This document shows positions 18,487 through 27,140 of a DNA stretch of 64,000 nucleotides, piece after piece. How positions within the stretch are numbered: position 1 is the stretch's first letter; each line of letters starts with the position of its first letter. The stretch comes from Synechococcus sp. Tobar12-5m-g (lineage in GTDB: Bacteria; Cyanobacteriota; Cyanobacteriia; PCC-6307; Cyanobiaceae): contig NZ_JAGQBB010000002.1 in the NCBI RefSeq assembly GCF_024345415.1, forward strand, positions 62,001-126,000. The letters run 5' to 3'. A program made the position numbers and the translations under genes. The notes beneath the pieces are model-generated. The model did not search any database and was not told the DNA's origin. It worked only from the letters and a program-made list of their open reading frames with translations.

Positions 18487-19295
18487 GGCCGCCAGAGCCA
18501 GAGCGGCTGGCCGCACCAGGCCAGCTCCAGGCTGAGGGCCTGGTGAAGCTGGCCCAGCAGGTTGAGTCCAGGGATCAGGGAACTCAGGCGCTTCGGCGGT
18601 TTGCCGAAGGTGGTGGGCTTGGTCTTGTCCTCGTCCAGTCCGACCAGGCGGGCCAGCAGGCGCCGCGCGGCGTCCTCATCGCCCAGTTCATCCACCAGGC
18701 CCAGCCCCTTGGCCTGGGCGCCACTGAACACCCTGCCGTCTGCGAAGCCGCGCACCACCGCCTCGCTGAGGCCGCGGCCGGTGGCCACGGCTTCCACGAA
18801 CTGGCCATAGCTGGAATCGATCAGCTCCTGGAGCAGTTGGCGTTCGTCCGCGGTGAGGGCGCGATCCGGCGAGAGGATGTCCTTGTAGAGGCCGCTCTTG
18901 ACCGTTTCGAAGCTGATGCCGATCCGCTCGAGCAGCCGAGAGAGGTTGTTCCCCCGCAGGATGACGCCGATCGAACCGGTGATCGTGCCGGGATTGGCCA
19001 CGATGGTTTCGGCCGCCACCCCCAGGTACACCCCACCGGAGGCGGAGATGTTGCCAAAGCTGGCCACCACGCGGCAGCCCTTCTTCCGGAGCCGCAGCAG
19101 GGCACTGTGAATCTCCTGGCTGTCCCCCACCGTGCCGCCGGGGCTGTCGATGCGCAGCAGCAGGGCCGGGCATTCCCGCTCCTCCACCTGGCGCAGGGCC
19201 TTGAGCACCCGCTCCCGGGTGGCCCCGGCGATCGGTCCCTCGATCGCGATCCTCGCCATGGTTTTCCGAGACTTGCGGCGCCAGGGCCAGGGCAT
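18483..19295 (-). CDS. sppA: Signal peptide peptidase SppA
   Basis: A 270-aa short-form (36 kDa-type) SppA, a membrane-associated serine protease that degrades leftover signal peptides. Motifs are LLRIDSPGGTVGDSQEI, the nucleophile region NISASGGVYLGVAAE with Ser in SASGG, TGSIGVIL, and SGLYKDILSPDR with the catalytic lysine. The start at 19295 gives MPWPWRRKSRK, which I recall as the usual picocyanobacterial N-terminus; an internal ATG at 19259 is an alternative. It diverges from the DMT transporter across 53 bp. Confidence 0.92.
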   Translation of the reverse strand: MPWPWRRKSRKTMARIAIEGPIAGATRERVLKALRQVEERECPALLLRIDSPGGTVGDSQEIHSALLRLRKKGCRVVASFGNISASGGVYLGVAAETIVANPGTITGSIGVILRGNNLSRLLERIGISFETVKSGLYKDILSPDRALTADERQLLQELIDSSYGQFVEAVATGRGLSEAVVRGFADGRVFSGAQAKGLGLVDELGDEDAARRLLARLVGLDEDKTKPTTFGKPPKRLSSLIPGLNLLGQLHQALSLELAWCGQPLWLWRP

Positions 19296-19348
19296 TCGCT
19301 GCGGTGCGTGGTGGCTGGATCTTAAAAAGGTGGTTGGCGGCTGTTTCG

Positions 19349-20290
19349 ATGACCTTTGGGATGCGTTGGCTGCCGATGCTTTTGCCCTTCGCGCTCTGGG
19401 GCACGGCAATGGCGGCGATGAAGCCCCTGCTGGAGGGGGCGGGTCCCCTGACGGTGGCCTGGATGCGCCTGATTCCCGCCGGAGCGGCTGTGCTGGTGGC
19501 CGCCGTCGGGATGGGACGATCGCTGCGGGTGGATCCGGCCGACCGGTTCTGGCTGCTGGCCTTTGCCCTGGTGGACGGAGCCCTGTTCCAGGGCCTGTTG
19601 ACCCGGGGCTTGACCAGCACAGGCGCGGGCCTGGGGTCGGTGCTGATCGATTCCCAGCCCCTGTTGGTGGCCCTGCTGGCCCGCAGCCTGTTCGGAGAAG
19701 CGATCAATCCGGTCGGCTGGCTTGGGCTGGTGATCGGCCTGGCCGGCATCCTCTGCCTGGGACTGCCGGCTCCGCTGCTGCGGCACTGGTGGCTGGACGG
19801 GCCCGGGGGCCTGGGCGGAGCGGCCTGGAGCCACGGCGAACTCTGGATGCTCGCAGCGGCCGTGGCGATGGCCCTGGGCACCGTGCTCTGCCGTTTCGCC
19901 ATGGGCCACAGCGATCCGGTGGCGATCATCGGCTGGCACCTGCTGATCGGCGGTCTGCCGCTGATCGGCGCCAGCGCCCTGGGCCCGAGCTTCAGTTCCG
20001 CCGCGGCTCCGTTCTGGCCCCACTGGAGCCGGCTGGACTGGGGGCTGATGGCCTACGCCAGCCTGCTGGGCAGCGCCCTGGCCTACGGCCTGTTCTTCTG
20101 GTTCGCCCGGCGGGGCGATCTGACCGGCTTCACCTCGCTCACCTTTCTCACCCCGGTGTTCGCCTTGCTGTGCGGGGTGGTGTTCCTCCACGAACGGCTG
20201 CTCCCCTTGCAATGGATCGGCGCCGGCCTGGCCCTTGCCTCGGTGGCCCTGATCAACCGGCGGCAGCCCCTCTGGGAAGGCCCGCCGTGA
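19349..20290 (+). CDS. EamA/DMT-family transporter
   Basis: A ~313-aa integral membrane protein with about ten hydrophobic segments in two EamA repeats (LLPFALWGTAMAAMKPLL, then LAAAVAMALGTVLCRFAM, and a conserved C-terminal end TPVFALLCGVVFLHERL). It is a drug/metabolite-type exporter of unknown substrate. Start ATG 19349 is chosen, with ATG 19361 also possible. Its stop overlaps the GTG start of the GT4 gene, so the two are probably translated together. Confidence 0.88.
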   Translation: MTFGMRWLPMLLPFALWGTAMAAMKPLLEGAGPLTVAWMRLIPAGAAVLVAAVGMGRSLRVDPADRFWLLAFALVDGALFQGLLTRGLTSTGAGLGSVLIDSQPLLVALLARSLFGEAINPVGWLGLVIGLAGILCLGLPAPLLRHWWLDGPGGLGGAAWSHGELWMLAAAVAMALGTVLCRFAMGHSDPVAIIGWHLLIGGLPLIGASALGPSFSSAAAPFWPHWSRLDWGLMAYASLLGSALAYGLFFWFARRGDLTGFTSLTFLTPVFALLCGVVFLHERLLPLQWIGAGLALASVALINRRQPLWEGPP

Positions 20291-21402
20291 GCCCGCAGTC
20301 CCTGCGACTGCTGGTGGTGAGCACCGCCGTGGGCACCCTGGGCAGCGGGCGGGGCGGCGGCGTCGAGATCACCCTGACCGGTCTGGTCGCCGGCCTGATC
20401 GCCCGTGGCCACCGGCTCACGGTGCTGGCCGCCGAGGGTTCCCGTCTGCCACCGGACTGCGGGCGGGCCACGCTCTGGACCCGCCCGGGCCTGGACCAGC
20501 CCAGCTGGCAGCACCAGCCCCGCGACGGGGCCGTGCAGATGCCGCCTGGAAGCCTGCTGGCGGCCCTTTGGGAATGCGCCCTGCGGCGGCAGGGGGACTT
20601 CGACGCCATCCTCAACCTCGGCTACGACTGGCTGCCGTTCTGGCTCACGCCCCACCTGCCGATCCCCCTGTTCCATCTGGTGAGCATGGGGTCGGTGGCA
20701 ACGGTGATGGATGGGGTGATCACGGCCGTCTCCCGCTGGGATGGCCGCAGACTGGCCTTCCACAGCGCCGCCCAGGCGGCCGATTTCGAGCTGGCCGGCG
20801 CGGCGCGGCTGGTGGGCAACGGCTTCGATCTCACCGGCTACCGCTTCCGGGCGCACCCCGATGCCGAGGCGCCCTTGGGCTGGGCCGGACGCATCGCCCC
20901 GGAGAAGGGGCTCGAAGACGCGGCGGCGGCGGCGGCCCTGCTGGGGCGCCGGCTCGCCGTCTGGGGGCTGTGCGCCGATCCTGGCTACGCCGCGGCGGTG
21001 GAGGCCTCCGTTCCCGCCGGCACGATCGTCTGGCGAGGTTTTCTGCCCACCGCACGGCTGCAGGCGGAACTGGGGGGCTGCGGGGCCCTGCTCAACACGC
21101 CGAAGTGGAACGAGGCCTTCGGCAACGTGGTGGTGGAGGCGATGGCCTGTGGAGTGCCTGTCGTGGCCTACCGCCGGGGCGGACCCGCCGAACTGGTGCA
21201 ACCCGGCGTCACCGGGGAGCTGGTGGCCCCCGACGATGTGGCCGCCCTGGCCACGGCGGTGGGGCCGGCGGAGGCCCTGGACCGGTCGAATTGCCGGCAA
21301 TGGGTGGAGCGGCACTGCTCCCGGGAGGCCTTCGCAGGCCGGATCGAGGCCTGGTTGCTCGAAGGGCTCTCTCCAGCCGGCCCGCAAACGGGTCCGACCT
21401 AG
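20287..21402 (+). CDS. GT4 glycosyltransferase, tetrahydrobiopterin glucosyltransferase-like
   Basis: A 371-aa GT-B enzyme. The N-terminal VVSTAVGTLGSGRGGGVEITL, the middle LNLGYDWLPFWLTP, VSMGSV and GWAGRIAPEKGLEDA closely resemble my memory of the Synechococcus UDP-glucose:tetrahydrobiopterin alpha-glucosyltransferase. The donor-binding end ALLNTPKWNEAFGNVVVEAMACGVPVVAYRRGGPAELV is typical of GT4. It may therefore glucosylate a pterin, but another acceptor is possible. Start is GTG 20287, overlapping the transporter stop. It lies between an exporter gene and a membrane glycosyltransferase. Confidence 0.82.
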   Translation: MSPQSLRLLVVSTAVGTLGSGRGGGVEITLTGLVAGLIARGHRLTVLAAEGSRLPPDCGRATLWTRPGLDQPSWQHQPRDGAVQMPPGSLLAALWECALRRQGDFDAILNLGYDWLPFWLTPHLPIPLFHLVSMGSVATVMDGVITAVSRWDGRRLAFHSAAQAADFELAGAARLVGNGFDLTGYRFRAHPDAEAPLGWAGRIAPEKGLEDAAAAAALLGRRLAVWGLCADPGYAAAVEASVPAGTIVWRGFLPTARLQAELGGCGALLNTPKWNEAFGNVVVEAMACGVPVVAYRRGGPAELVQPGVTGELVAPDDVAALATAVGPAEALDRSNCRQWVERHCSREAFAGRIEAWLLEGLSPAGPQTGPT

Positions 21403-21427
21403 GTTCTCAGCGCCCGAATCCGCTGCC

Positions 21428-23335
21428 GTGCCCCCTGCTCGCCCGTCGGCCGCCCTCCGCACCACTTCGAGCCGTTGGGCGGTTCTGCTTGGCTGCCTGG
21501 CCCTCGGCATTCCGGTCTTTCTCTGGCAGCTCGGCGACACCGGCCTGGTCGACGAGACGCCGCCCCGCTTCGCCGAGGCGGCACGGGCCATGGCCGCAAC
21601 GGGCAACTGGCTGACCCCCTGGGTCAACGGGCTGCCCCGCTACGACAAGCCCCCCCTGGTGTACTGGCTGATGGCCCTGGGCTACAGCCTCCCCGGCCAG
21701 GATCACTGGAATCCGCTGGGCACCTGGGCGGCCCGGCTTCCCTCCGGCCTGGCCTCGATCGGGGTGATGCTCAGCCTGGCCGACACCCTGGTGCGCTGGC
21801 CCCAGCCCAGCCAGGGGCACCCGACCGCCGCACCCTCCAGCCGCAGGGCCGCCCTGACCGCCCTGACGGCCACCCTGGCGTTCGTGCTCTCCCCCCTGGT
21901 GCTGCTGTGGAGCCGCATCGCCGTCAGCGACGCGCTGTTCAGTGGCTGCCTGGCGGTGGCCCTGCTGCTGTTCTGGCAGGCCTGGGCCGATCCCCATCGG
22001 CCCTGGTGGCCGGGCTGGCTGGTGCTGGGGCTGGCGGTGCTCACCAAGGGACCGGTGGCCCTGGCCCTGGCCGGCCTCACCCTGGCAGGCTTCGGCTGGC
22101 GCATGGGAGCCTCGCTGGCACTCTGGCGACGGTTGAGGCCGTTGCCCGGGTTGGCCCTCACCCTGGTGGTGTCGGTGCCCTGGTATGGGGCCATGCTCCT
22201 GGTCGAAGGGCGCCCGTTCTGGAACAGCTTTTTCGGCTATCACAACCTGCAGCGCTTCACCTCGGTGGTGAACCAGCACCTGCAGCCCTGGTGGTACTTC
22301 CTGCCGGTGCTGGTGGTGGCCAGCCTTCCCTTCACCCCGCTGCTGGGGCTGGGGCTGGGCCGGGGTCTCAGGGCGGCAAGCGCAAAGAGCCAGCCCCCCA
22401 GCTCCTCCCTGCGCTGCTTCGCGGCCTGCTGGTTGTTGGCGGTGCTGGTGTTCTTCACCCTGGCGGCCACCAAGTTGCCCAGCTACTGGTTGCCCGCCAC
22501 GCCAGCCGCCGGTCTGCTGATCGCCCTGGCGGCCCAGGACGGCGAGGACGCAGCCGCTGAGGCTCCTGCCGCGGGGGGGGCGGGCCGCTGGTTCCCGGTG
22601 GCCCAGGGCCTCACGGCGCTGGTGTGCGGCGTTCTGGCGGCGGCCCTCTGGGCCTCACCGGCCTGGATCCCGCTGATCGACGATCCCGAAATGCCCACCC
22701 TCCCCCAGGAGCTGCTGGCCAGCGGCTTCGTCCTGCGGGCGGCCCTGTGCTTCAGCCTCGCCACCGTCGTCGGCTTCTGGCTCTGGCTCAGGGGGCTTGG
22801 GTCCGGGGGATCGAGCCGCGGCCAACCGCCAGGCTGGCTGCTGGGCCTGCAGCTGCCCCTGGTGGCCTTCCATCTGGTGGCGGTGTTGCCGATGTGGCAC
22901 CTGGGAGATGGGGTGCGCGGTCGCCCCGTGCGCGTGATGGCCGCGGCGGTCACGCGGCTGGGCCGCCCCGGGGAGAGGCTGGCGATGGTGGGAATCCTCA
23001 AGCCATCGCTGCATTACTACAGCCGCAGGGTGGTCCTCTACGAGGGCACCTCAACCGATGGGGTGGCCAACCTGAGCGACCGGCTGCGCAGCGAACGGCG
23101 CCGCCACCTGGAGCCTTCCAGCTCCACCGCCTCCCCCACCGTGCTCGTGGTGATCGACGCGGCGACCGCCGCCCTTCCCCACTGGCGGCAACTCGATGGG
23201 ACCCCCCTCGCCACCAGCGGCATCTACCGGCTCTGGCGCGTCGACCGTGGCCGCCTCGATCAGCAGGCCGGCTCCCTGCTGGGCTCCGGCAAGGCCAGGA
23301 TCAGCTGGAGGGATCCCCACCCTGAGCGGTACTGA
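21428..23335 (+). CDS. ArnT/PMT-like membrane glycosyltransferase (GT-C)
   Basis: A ~635-aa polytopic protein of the dolichyl/undecaprenyl-phosphate sugar-dependent GT-C superfamily. The first loop TGLVDETPPRFAEAARAM has the acidic residue expected at the active site, followed by YDKPPLVYWLMAL, the conserved KPPL motif. About a dozen hydrophobic helices precede a soluble C-terminal domain. It probably transfers a lipid-linked sugar to lipid A or another periplasmic acceptor, with the acceptor unknown. GTG 21428 follows the GT4 stop by 25 bp. Its 3' end overlaps the convergent DUF721 gene by 35 bp. Confidence 0.88.
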   Translation: MPPARPSAALRTTSSRWAVLLGCLALGIPVFLWQLGDTGLVDETPPRFAEAARAMAATGNWLTPWVNGLPRYDKPPLVYWLMALGYSLPGQDHWNPLGTWAARLPSGLASIGVMLSLADTLVRWPQPSQGHPTAAPSSRRAALTALTATLAFVLSPLVLLWSRIAVSDALFSGCLAVALLLFWQAWADPHRPWWPGWLVLGLAVLTKGPVALALAGLTLAGFGWRMGASLALWRRLRPLPGLALTLVVSVPWYGAMLLVEGRPFWNSFFGYHNLQRFTSVVNQHLQPWWYFLPVLVVASLPFTPLLGLGLGRGLRAASAKSQPPSSSLRCFAACWLLAVLVFFTLAATKLPSYWLPATPAAGLLIALAAQDGEDAAAEAPAAGGAGRWFPVAQGLTALVCGVLAAALWASPAWIPLIDDPEMPTLPQELLASGFVLRAALCFSLATVVGFWLWLRGLGSGGSSRGQPPGWLLGLQLPLVAFHLVAVLPMWHLGDGVRGRPVRVMAAAVTRLGRPGERLAMVGILKPSLHYYSRRVVLYEGTSTDGVANLSDRLRSERRRHLEPSSSTASPTVLVVIDAATAALPHWRQLDGTPLATSGIYRLWRVDRGRLDQQAGSLLGSGKARISWRDPHPERY

Positions 23336-23855
23336 CCTCCATCTCCTGGCGCTGACAGAAGCTGCACCGCCCCCAGCGACCCAGCTCCCCAGCCGGGCTC
23401 GGGCAGTCGCAGCAGGGGCAAGCGGCGATTCCGTGCACATCGATCCGGCTGGGATGGGCCGCCCAGATCCGGGACTCCTCTTCGGTGCCGGGGATGGGGG
23501 CGCTGTCGGGATGGTGCTGCTGGAAGCGCAGATCCCGCACCGGGAAGCCGGCACCGCGCAGGGCCCCCAGCAACTGGTGGCGGTTGTAGCGGAGGGCCTG
23601 CAACCACTGCGGATGGCTGGCGCCCACGCAGAGCATCCCGGCCTGCAGGCTGAGCGGCTGGCAGTGGGGCGCGAGCAGATCACCGGCGATGCGGGGCCAG
23701 GCCTGCCAGAGGGCGGCCAGGTGGCCATTGCGCTTCCACTGGCCCTGCAGGGCCGAAAGGCAATCGGCCAACCCCGTGGCGGGGGCCCTGGGCGGCGAGG
23801 TCAGGATCTGGAGGTTGCCGATCCGCCGAGTCTGGTTGCGGGGGGCGATGGCCAT
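23301..23855 (-). CDS. DUF721 / DciA-like protein with C-terminal zinc finger
   Basis: A ~184-aa protein. Residues ~30-110 carry the DUF721 pattern (LADCLSALQGQWKRNGHLAALWQAWPRIAG, then LCVGASHPQWLQALRYNRHQLL), the fold shared with DciA, the ancestral loader of the replicative helicase DnaB in bacteria lacking DnaC. A C-terminal tail holds CPCC and CSFC cysteine pairs spaced like a zinc ribbon. A helicase-loading role is inferred from the family. The start ATG 23855 fits MAIAPRNQTRRIGNLQ; upstream in-frame sequence is not conserved. Confidence 0.8.
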   Translation of the reverse strand: MAIAPRNQTRRIGNLQILTSPPRAPATGLADCLSALQGQWKRNGHLAALWQAWPRIAGDLLAPHCQPLSLQAGMLCVGASHPQWLQALRYNRHQLLGALRGAGFPVRDLRFQQHHPDSAPIPGTEEESRIWAAHPSRIDVHGIAACPCCDCPSPAGELGRWGRCSFCQRQEMEVSTAQGGDPSS

Positions 23856-23964
23856 GGGCTGATCGTAGGTGCGCTCGACTGGGAGCTGATCACCAGGTGC
23901 GGTCAACCGTCTGATGCGGACTGTTCCGCCACCGCTACCCTCGGGGTCGACCCCTTCCTGATCC

Positions 23965-24741
23965 ATGGGCTTCTTCGATCGGCTCAGCCGCCTGCTGCGG
24001 GCCAACCTCAACGATCTGGTCAGCAAGGCGGAGGATCCGGGCAAGATCCTCGACCAGTCGGTCACCGACATGCAGGCCGACCTGGTGAAACTGCGACAGG
24101 CGGTGGCCACGGCGATCGCCAGCCAGAAACGCATCCAGAACCAGGCGGAGCAGGCCGAAGCCCAGAGCAAGACCTGGTACGAGCGGGCGGAGCTGGCCCT
24201 CAAGAAGGGCGAGGAAGACCTGGCCCGGGAGGCCCTCAGCCGCCGCAAGACCTACCAGGACACCGCCACCGCCCTCAACAACCAGCTCAACAGCCAGGCG
24301 GGTCAGGTGGAGGCGCTCAAGAAGAGCCTGCTGGCTCTGGAGGGCAAGATCGCCCAGGCCAAGACCAAGAAGGACATGCTCAAGGCCCGCTCCCAGGCAG
24401 CCCAGGCCCAGGAACAGTTGCAGAGCGCCGTCAGCAGCCTCGGCACCAACTCGGCCATGGCCGCCTTCGATCAGATGGAGGAGAAGGTGCTGCAGCAGGA
24501 GGCCCGCAGCCAGGCGGCCGCCGAGCTGGCCGGTGCCGATCTCGAGAGCCAGTTCGCCTCCCTGGAGGGCGGCAACGATGTGGACGACGAACTCGCCGCC
24601 CTCAAGAACCGCCTGGAGGGTGGCCCGGCAGCCCTGCCCCTGCTGGCGGCCGACACCCCCACCCCCCAATTGGAGCCGGTCAAGGTGGCCGAGGTGAACG
24701 CCGAGCTCGAAGAGCTGAAGCGCTCGATTGACAAGCTCTGA
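23965..24741 (+). CDS. vipp1: Vipp1/IM30 (PspA-family) membrane-remodelling protein
   Basis: A 258-aa, almost entirely alpha-helical protein of the PspA/IM30 (ESCRT-III-like) family. The N-terminal amphipathic helix MGFFDRLSRLLRANLNDLVSKAEDP and long coiled-coil heptads are diagnostic. Beyond the PspA core, an acidic linker and a final helix (VAEVNAELEELKRSIDKL) form the C-terminal extension that distinguishes Vipp1, needed for thylakoid biogenesis and maintenance, from PspA. It lies 51 bp before trxA. Confidence 0.93.
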   Translation: MGFFDRLSRLLRANLNDLVSKAEDPGKILDQSVTDMQADLVKLRQAVATAIASQKRIQNQAEQAEAQSKTWYERAELALKKGEEDLAREALSRRKTYQDTATALNNQLNSQAGQVEALKKSLLALEGKIAQAKTKKDMLKARSQAAQAQEQLQSAVSSLGTNSAMAAFDQMEEKVLQQEARSQAAAELAGADLESQFASLEGGNDVDDELAALKNRLEGGPAALPLLAADTPTPQLEPVKVAEVNAELEELKRSIDKL

Positions 24742-24792
24742 TGCGGATCGGCCGGTTTCGATTCATACAATCGCGACACCCGAAGCTGTGCC

Positions 24793-25113
24793 GTGGCCGT
24801 TGCCGAATTCACCGATGCGACCTTCCAGGCCGATGTTCTGGAGGCTGGCGGCACTGTGCTGGTTGACTTCTGGGCCCCGTGGTGCGGCCCCTGCCGCCTG
24901 ATCGCCCCCCTGATGGCCTGGGCGGCCAGCAGCTACGCCGGCCGGCTCACCGTTGGCAAGCTTGAGGTGGATGCCAACCCCTCCACCCGTGACGCCTACC
25001 GGGTACAGGGCATCCCCGCCCTGATCCTGTTCCGGGGTGGCGTCGAGCTGGCCCGCCACGAAGGGGCGCTGGCCCAACCCCAGTTGCAGGCCTTTCTCGA
25101 CGCCCATCTCTGA
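24793..25113 (+). CDS. trxA: Thioredoxin
   Basis: A 106-aa classical thioredoxin with the active site W30-CGPC and the cis-proline motif GIPALILF. It reduces disulfides in cytoplasmic targets, using electrons from thioredoxin reductases. It starts at GTG 24793, and its stop TGA overlaps the ATG of the following aminotransferase. No transit or signal sequence is present. Confidence 0.96.
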   Translation: MAVAEFTDATFQADVLEAGGTVLVDFWAPWCGPCRLIAPLMAWAASSYAGRLTVGKLEVDANPSTRDAYRVQGIPALILFRGGVELARHEGALAQPQLQAFLDAHL

Positions 25114-26327
25114 TGCCGATCTCCCAGCGGCTGGGCCGGTTGGGCAACGGCGTCTTCGCCCGCAACGACCGTCGCAAGGCGGACTACCGCCAGCGGATTT
25201 CCAATGTTCAGGATGGCCAGGAACCCCTGCCGGCCCTGCTGGATCTTTCGCTGGGCTCCACCGATCTGCCGCCACCTCCGGTGGCGATCGCGGCGATGGC
25301 GGCGGCCCTGGGCCGGCCCGACAGCGCCACCTATTGCCTGCATGACGCCACCGGGCCCTTCCGCCGGGCGGTGGCCGCCTGGGCCGAGCGCCGTTTCGCG
25401 GTGACGGTGGATCCGGAGGCGGAAGTGCTGTTGCTGGTGGGGTCCCAGGAGGGCACGGCCCATCTGCCGCTGGCGGTGCTCAACCCCGGCGAGGCGGCCC
25501 TGCTGCTCGACCCCTACTACCCTTCACACCTCGGCGGCCTCCAGCTCGCCTGCGCCGAGCCCCGGTTCCTCGGCCTGCGCAGCGACCAGGGTTGGCGGCC
25601 CGATTTCGAGCAGCTCAGCACCAGCCAGTGGGAGCGGTTGAAGCTGATGGTGCTGGGCTTTCCCCACAACCCCACCGCCACCGTGGGCGATCAGGCCTGG
25701 GTGGATGGGGCTGCGGAGCGGGCGGCACGGCACGGCATCGTCTTTGCCCATGACAACCCCTACGTCGATCTGGCCCTGGAGGGGGAGGCGCCGGCCCTGC
25801 TGCGCAACCCGCTCTGGCGCCGCTGCGGGATCGAGTTCTTCTCCTTCTCGAAAGGGTGGTGCCTCGGGGGCTTCCGGCTGGCCTTCGCGATCGGCGCCGC
25901 GCCGCTGATCACCGCCCTGCGTCAGCTCAAGGGGGTGGTGGATTTCAACCAGTCGCTCGCCCTGCAGGCCGGAGCGATCGCCGCCCTCGAGCAGGCCCCC
26001 GAGTGGCCCGATCGGATCAAGGCCATCTACCGCCAGCGCCGCGACCGGATGACGGCGGCCATGACGGCGGCAGGCTGGATCGTGCAGCCGCCCTCGATGG
26101 CCCTGTATCTGTGGCTGACCCTGCCGCCGGTGGCCGGCTCCGCTTGTCTCGACTCAGAGGCGTTCTGCGCTGCCCTGCTGCGGCACACCGGTGTGGCGCT
26201 CACCCCAGGCAACGGCTTCGGCGTGGTCGGGGAAGGCTGGGTGCGGCTGGCCCTGGTGCATCCGATCGAGGAGCTCGAGGCCGGGGCGGCCCGGATGGGT
26301 CGCTGGCTGCGGACGCTCTCGGCGTGA
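25113..26327 (+). CDS. Class I/II PLP aminotransferase (succinyldiaminopimelate-transaminase-like)
   Basis: A 404-aa fold-type I aminotransferase. LLVGSQEGTAHLPLAVLNPGE, the asparagine motif GFPHNPTA, FAHDNPYVDL and the PLP-lysine motif FFSFSKGWCLGGFRLAF are all present. Such genes in picocyanobacteria are usually annotated as succinyldiaminopimelate transaminase or a LL-DAP-like aminotransferase; the substrate is not proven by the sequence. It overlaps trxA by one base and birA by four (GTGA), forming a tight three-gene run. Confidence 0.85.
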   Translation: MPISQRLGRLGNGVFARNDRRKADYRQRISNVQDGQEPLPALLDLSLGSTDLPPPPVAIAAMAAALGRPDSATYCLHDATGPFRRAVAAWAERRFAVTVDPEAEVLLLVGSQEGTAHLPLAVLNPGEAALLLDPYYPSHLGGLQLACAEPRFLGLRSDQGWRPDFEQLSTSQWERLKLMVLGFPHNPTATVGDQAWVDGAAERAARHGIVFAHDNPYVDLALEGEAPALLRNPLWRRCGIEFFSFSKGWCLGGFRLAFAIGAAPLITALRQLKGVVDFNQSLALQAGAIAALEQAPEWPDRIKAIYRQRRDRMTAAMTAAGWIVQPPSMALYLWLTLPPVAGSACLDSEAFCAALLRHTGVALTPGNGFGVVGEGWVRLALVHPIEELEAGAARMGRWLRTLSA

Positions 26328-27073
26328 TCGGAGCGATCGCGGCAGAGCGGCGGCGGTTGCTGGCCAGGCAGGGCGGCCCCGCACCGCTCGCCTGGCGGCT
26401 GCATGGGCTGCCGGTCTGCGGCAGCAGCGAAGACCAGCTCACGCAGCTGCTGAGCGCCGGCGCCCGGCCCCCGCTGGCCGTGCTGGCCCGGCGCCAGCGC
26501 TTTGGCCAGGGCCAGCGGGGCCGGCCCTGGCTCTCGCCCCCGGGGGGGGTTTGGCTCAGTGCCGCCATGCCGTGGCCGGAGGAGCCAGGCCTGGCCGCGG
26601 ATCTGGGCCTGGCTGTTGCCGTGGGCCTGGCCTTGCAGCTCGAAGACCTGGGCCTGAACGTGCAGATCAAGTGGCCGAACGATCTGCTCGTCGATGGGCG
26701 GAAGCTGGCGGGCCTGCTGCCGCGCCTGCGAATCCGCGGCGGCCGCATCCGCTGGGCCCGGCTGGGGCTGGGGCTCAATGGCTCCAACCGGGTGCCGCCT
26801 GGCGCGATCAGCGTGGCCGAGGCCCTCGGCCGGAAGCTGACGGCGGGGGAACGGGCGGCTCTCGCCGCCAGGGCGCTGATCGCCCTCGACTGGGCCGCCA
26901 GCCAGGGCCATGAGCCCGAGGCCGTGCGGCTGCAGGCGAATCGGCGGCTTCGGCTTCCCCCCCAGGCGGTGCCCTGGCAAGGGGAGCTGTGGCAGCCGCT
27001 GGGTCTGACCCGCGATGGCGGCCTGGCTCTGGCCCTGGGCGATCGTCGGGCGACGCTCACCCGCCGCTTCTGA
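26324..27073 (+). CDS. birA: Biotin--[acetyl-CoA carboxylase] ligase
   Basis: A 249-aa biotin protein ligase that attaches biotin to the acetyl-CoA carboxylase carrier protein. It has the biotinyl-AMP loop RQRFGQGQRGRPWLSPPGG, the KWPNDLLV motif and GLGLNGSN. It lacks the N-terminal helix-turn-helix of bifunctional BirA, so it is an enzyme only and not a repressor. Start GTG 26324 overlaps the upstream stop; the region before the catalytic core is short and alanine/arginine-rich. Confidence 0.9.
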   Translation: MIGAIAAERRRLLARQGGPAPLAWRLHGLPVCGSSEDQLTQLLSAGARPPLAVLARRQRFGQGQRGRPWLSPPGGVWLSAAMPWPEEPGLAADLGLAVAVGLALQLEDLGLNVQIKWPNDLLVDGRKLAGLLPRLRIRGGRIRWARLGLGLNGSNRVPPGAISVAEALGRKLTAGERAALAARALIALDWAASQGHEPEAVRLQANRRLRLPPQAVPWQGELWQPLGLTRDGGLALALGDRRATLTRRF

Positions 27074-27140
27074 GCCGGGCGACTGCGGACTGGATGCCGG
27101 GCTGGATTTCGACCCCCGTCCTTAGGATCCCCTGCAGCAA

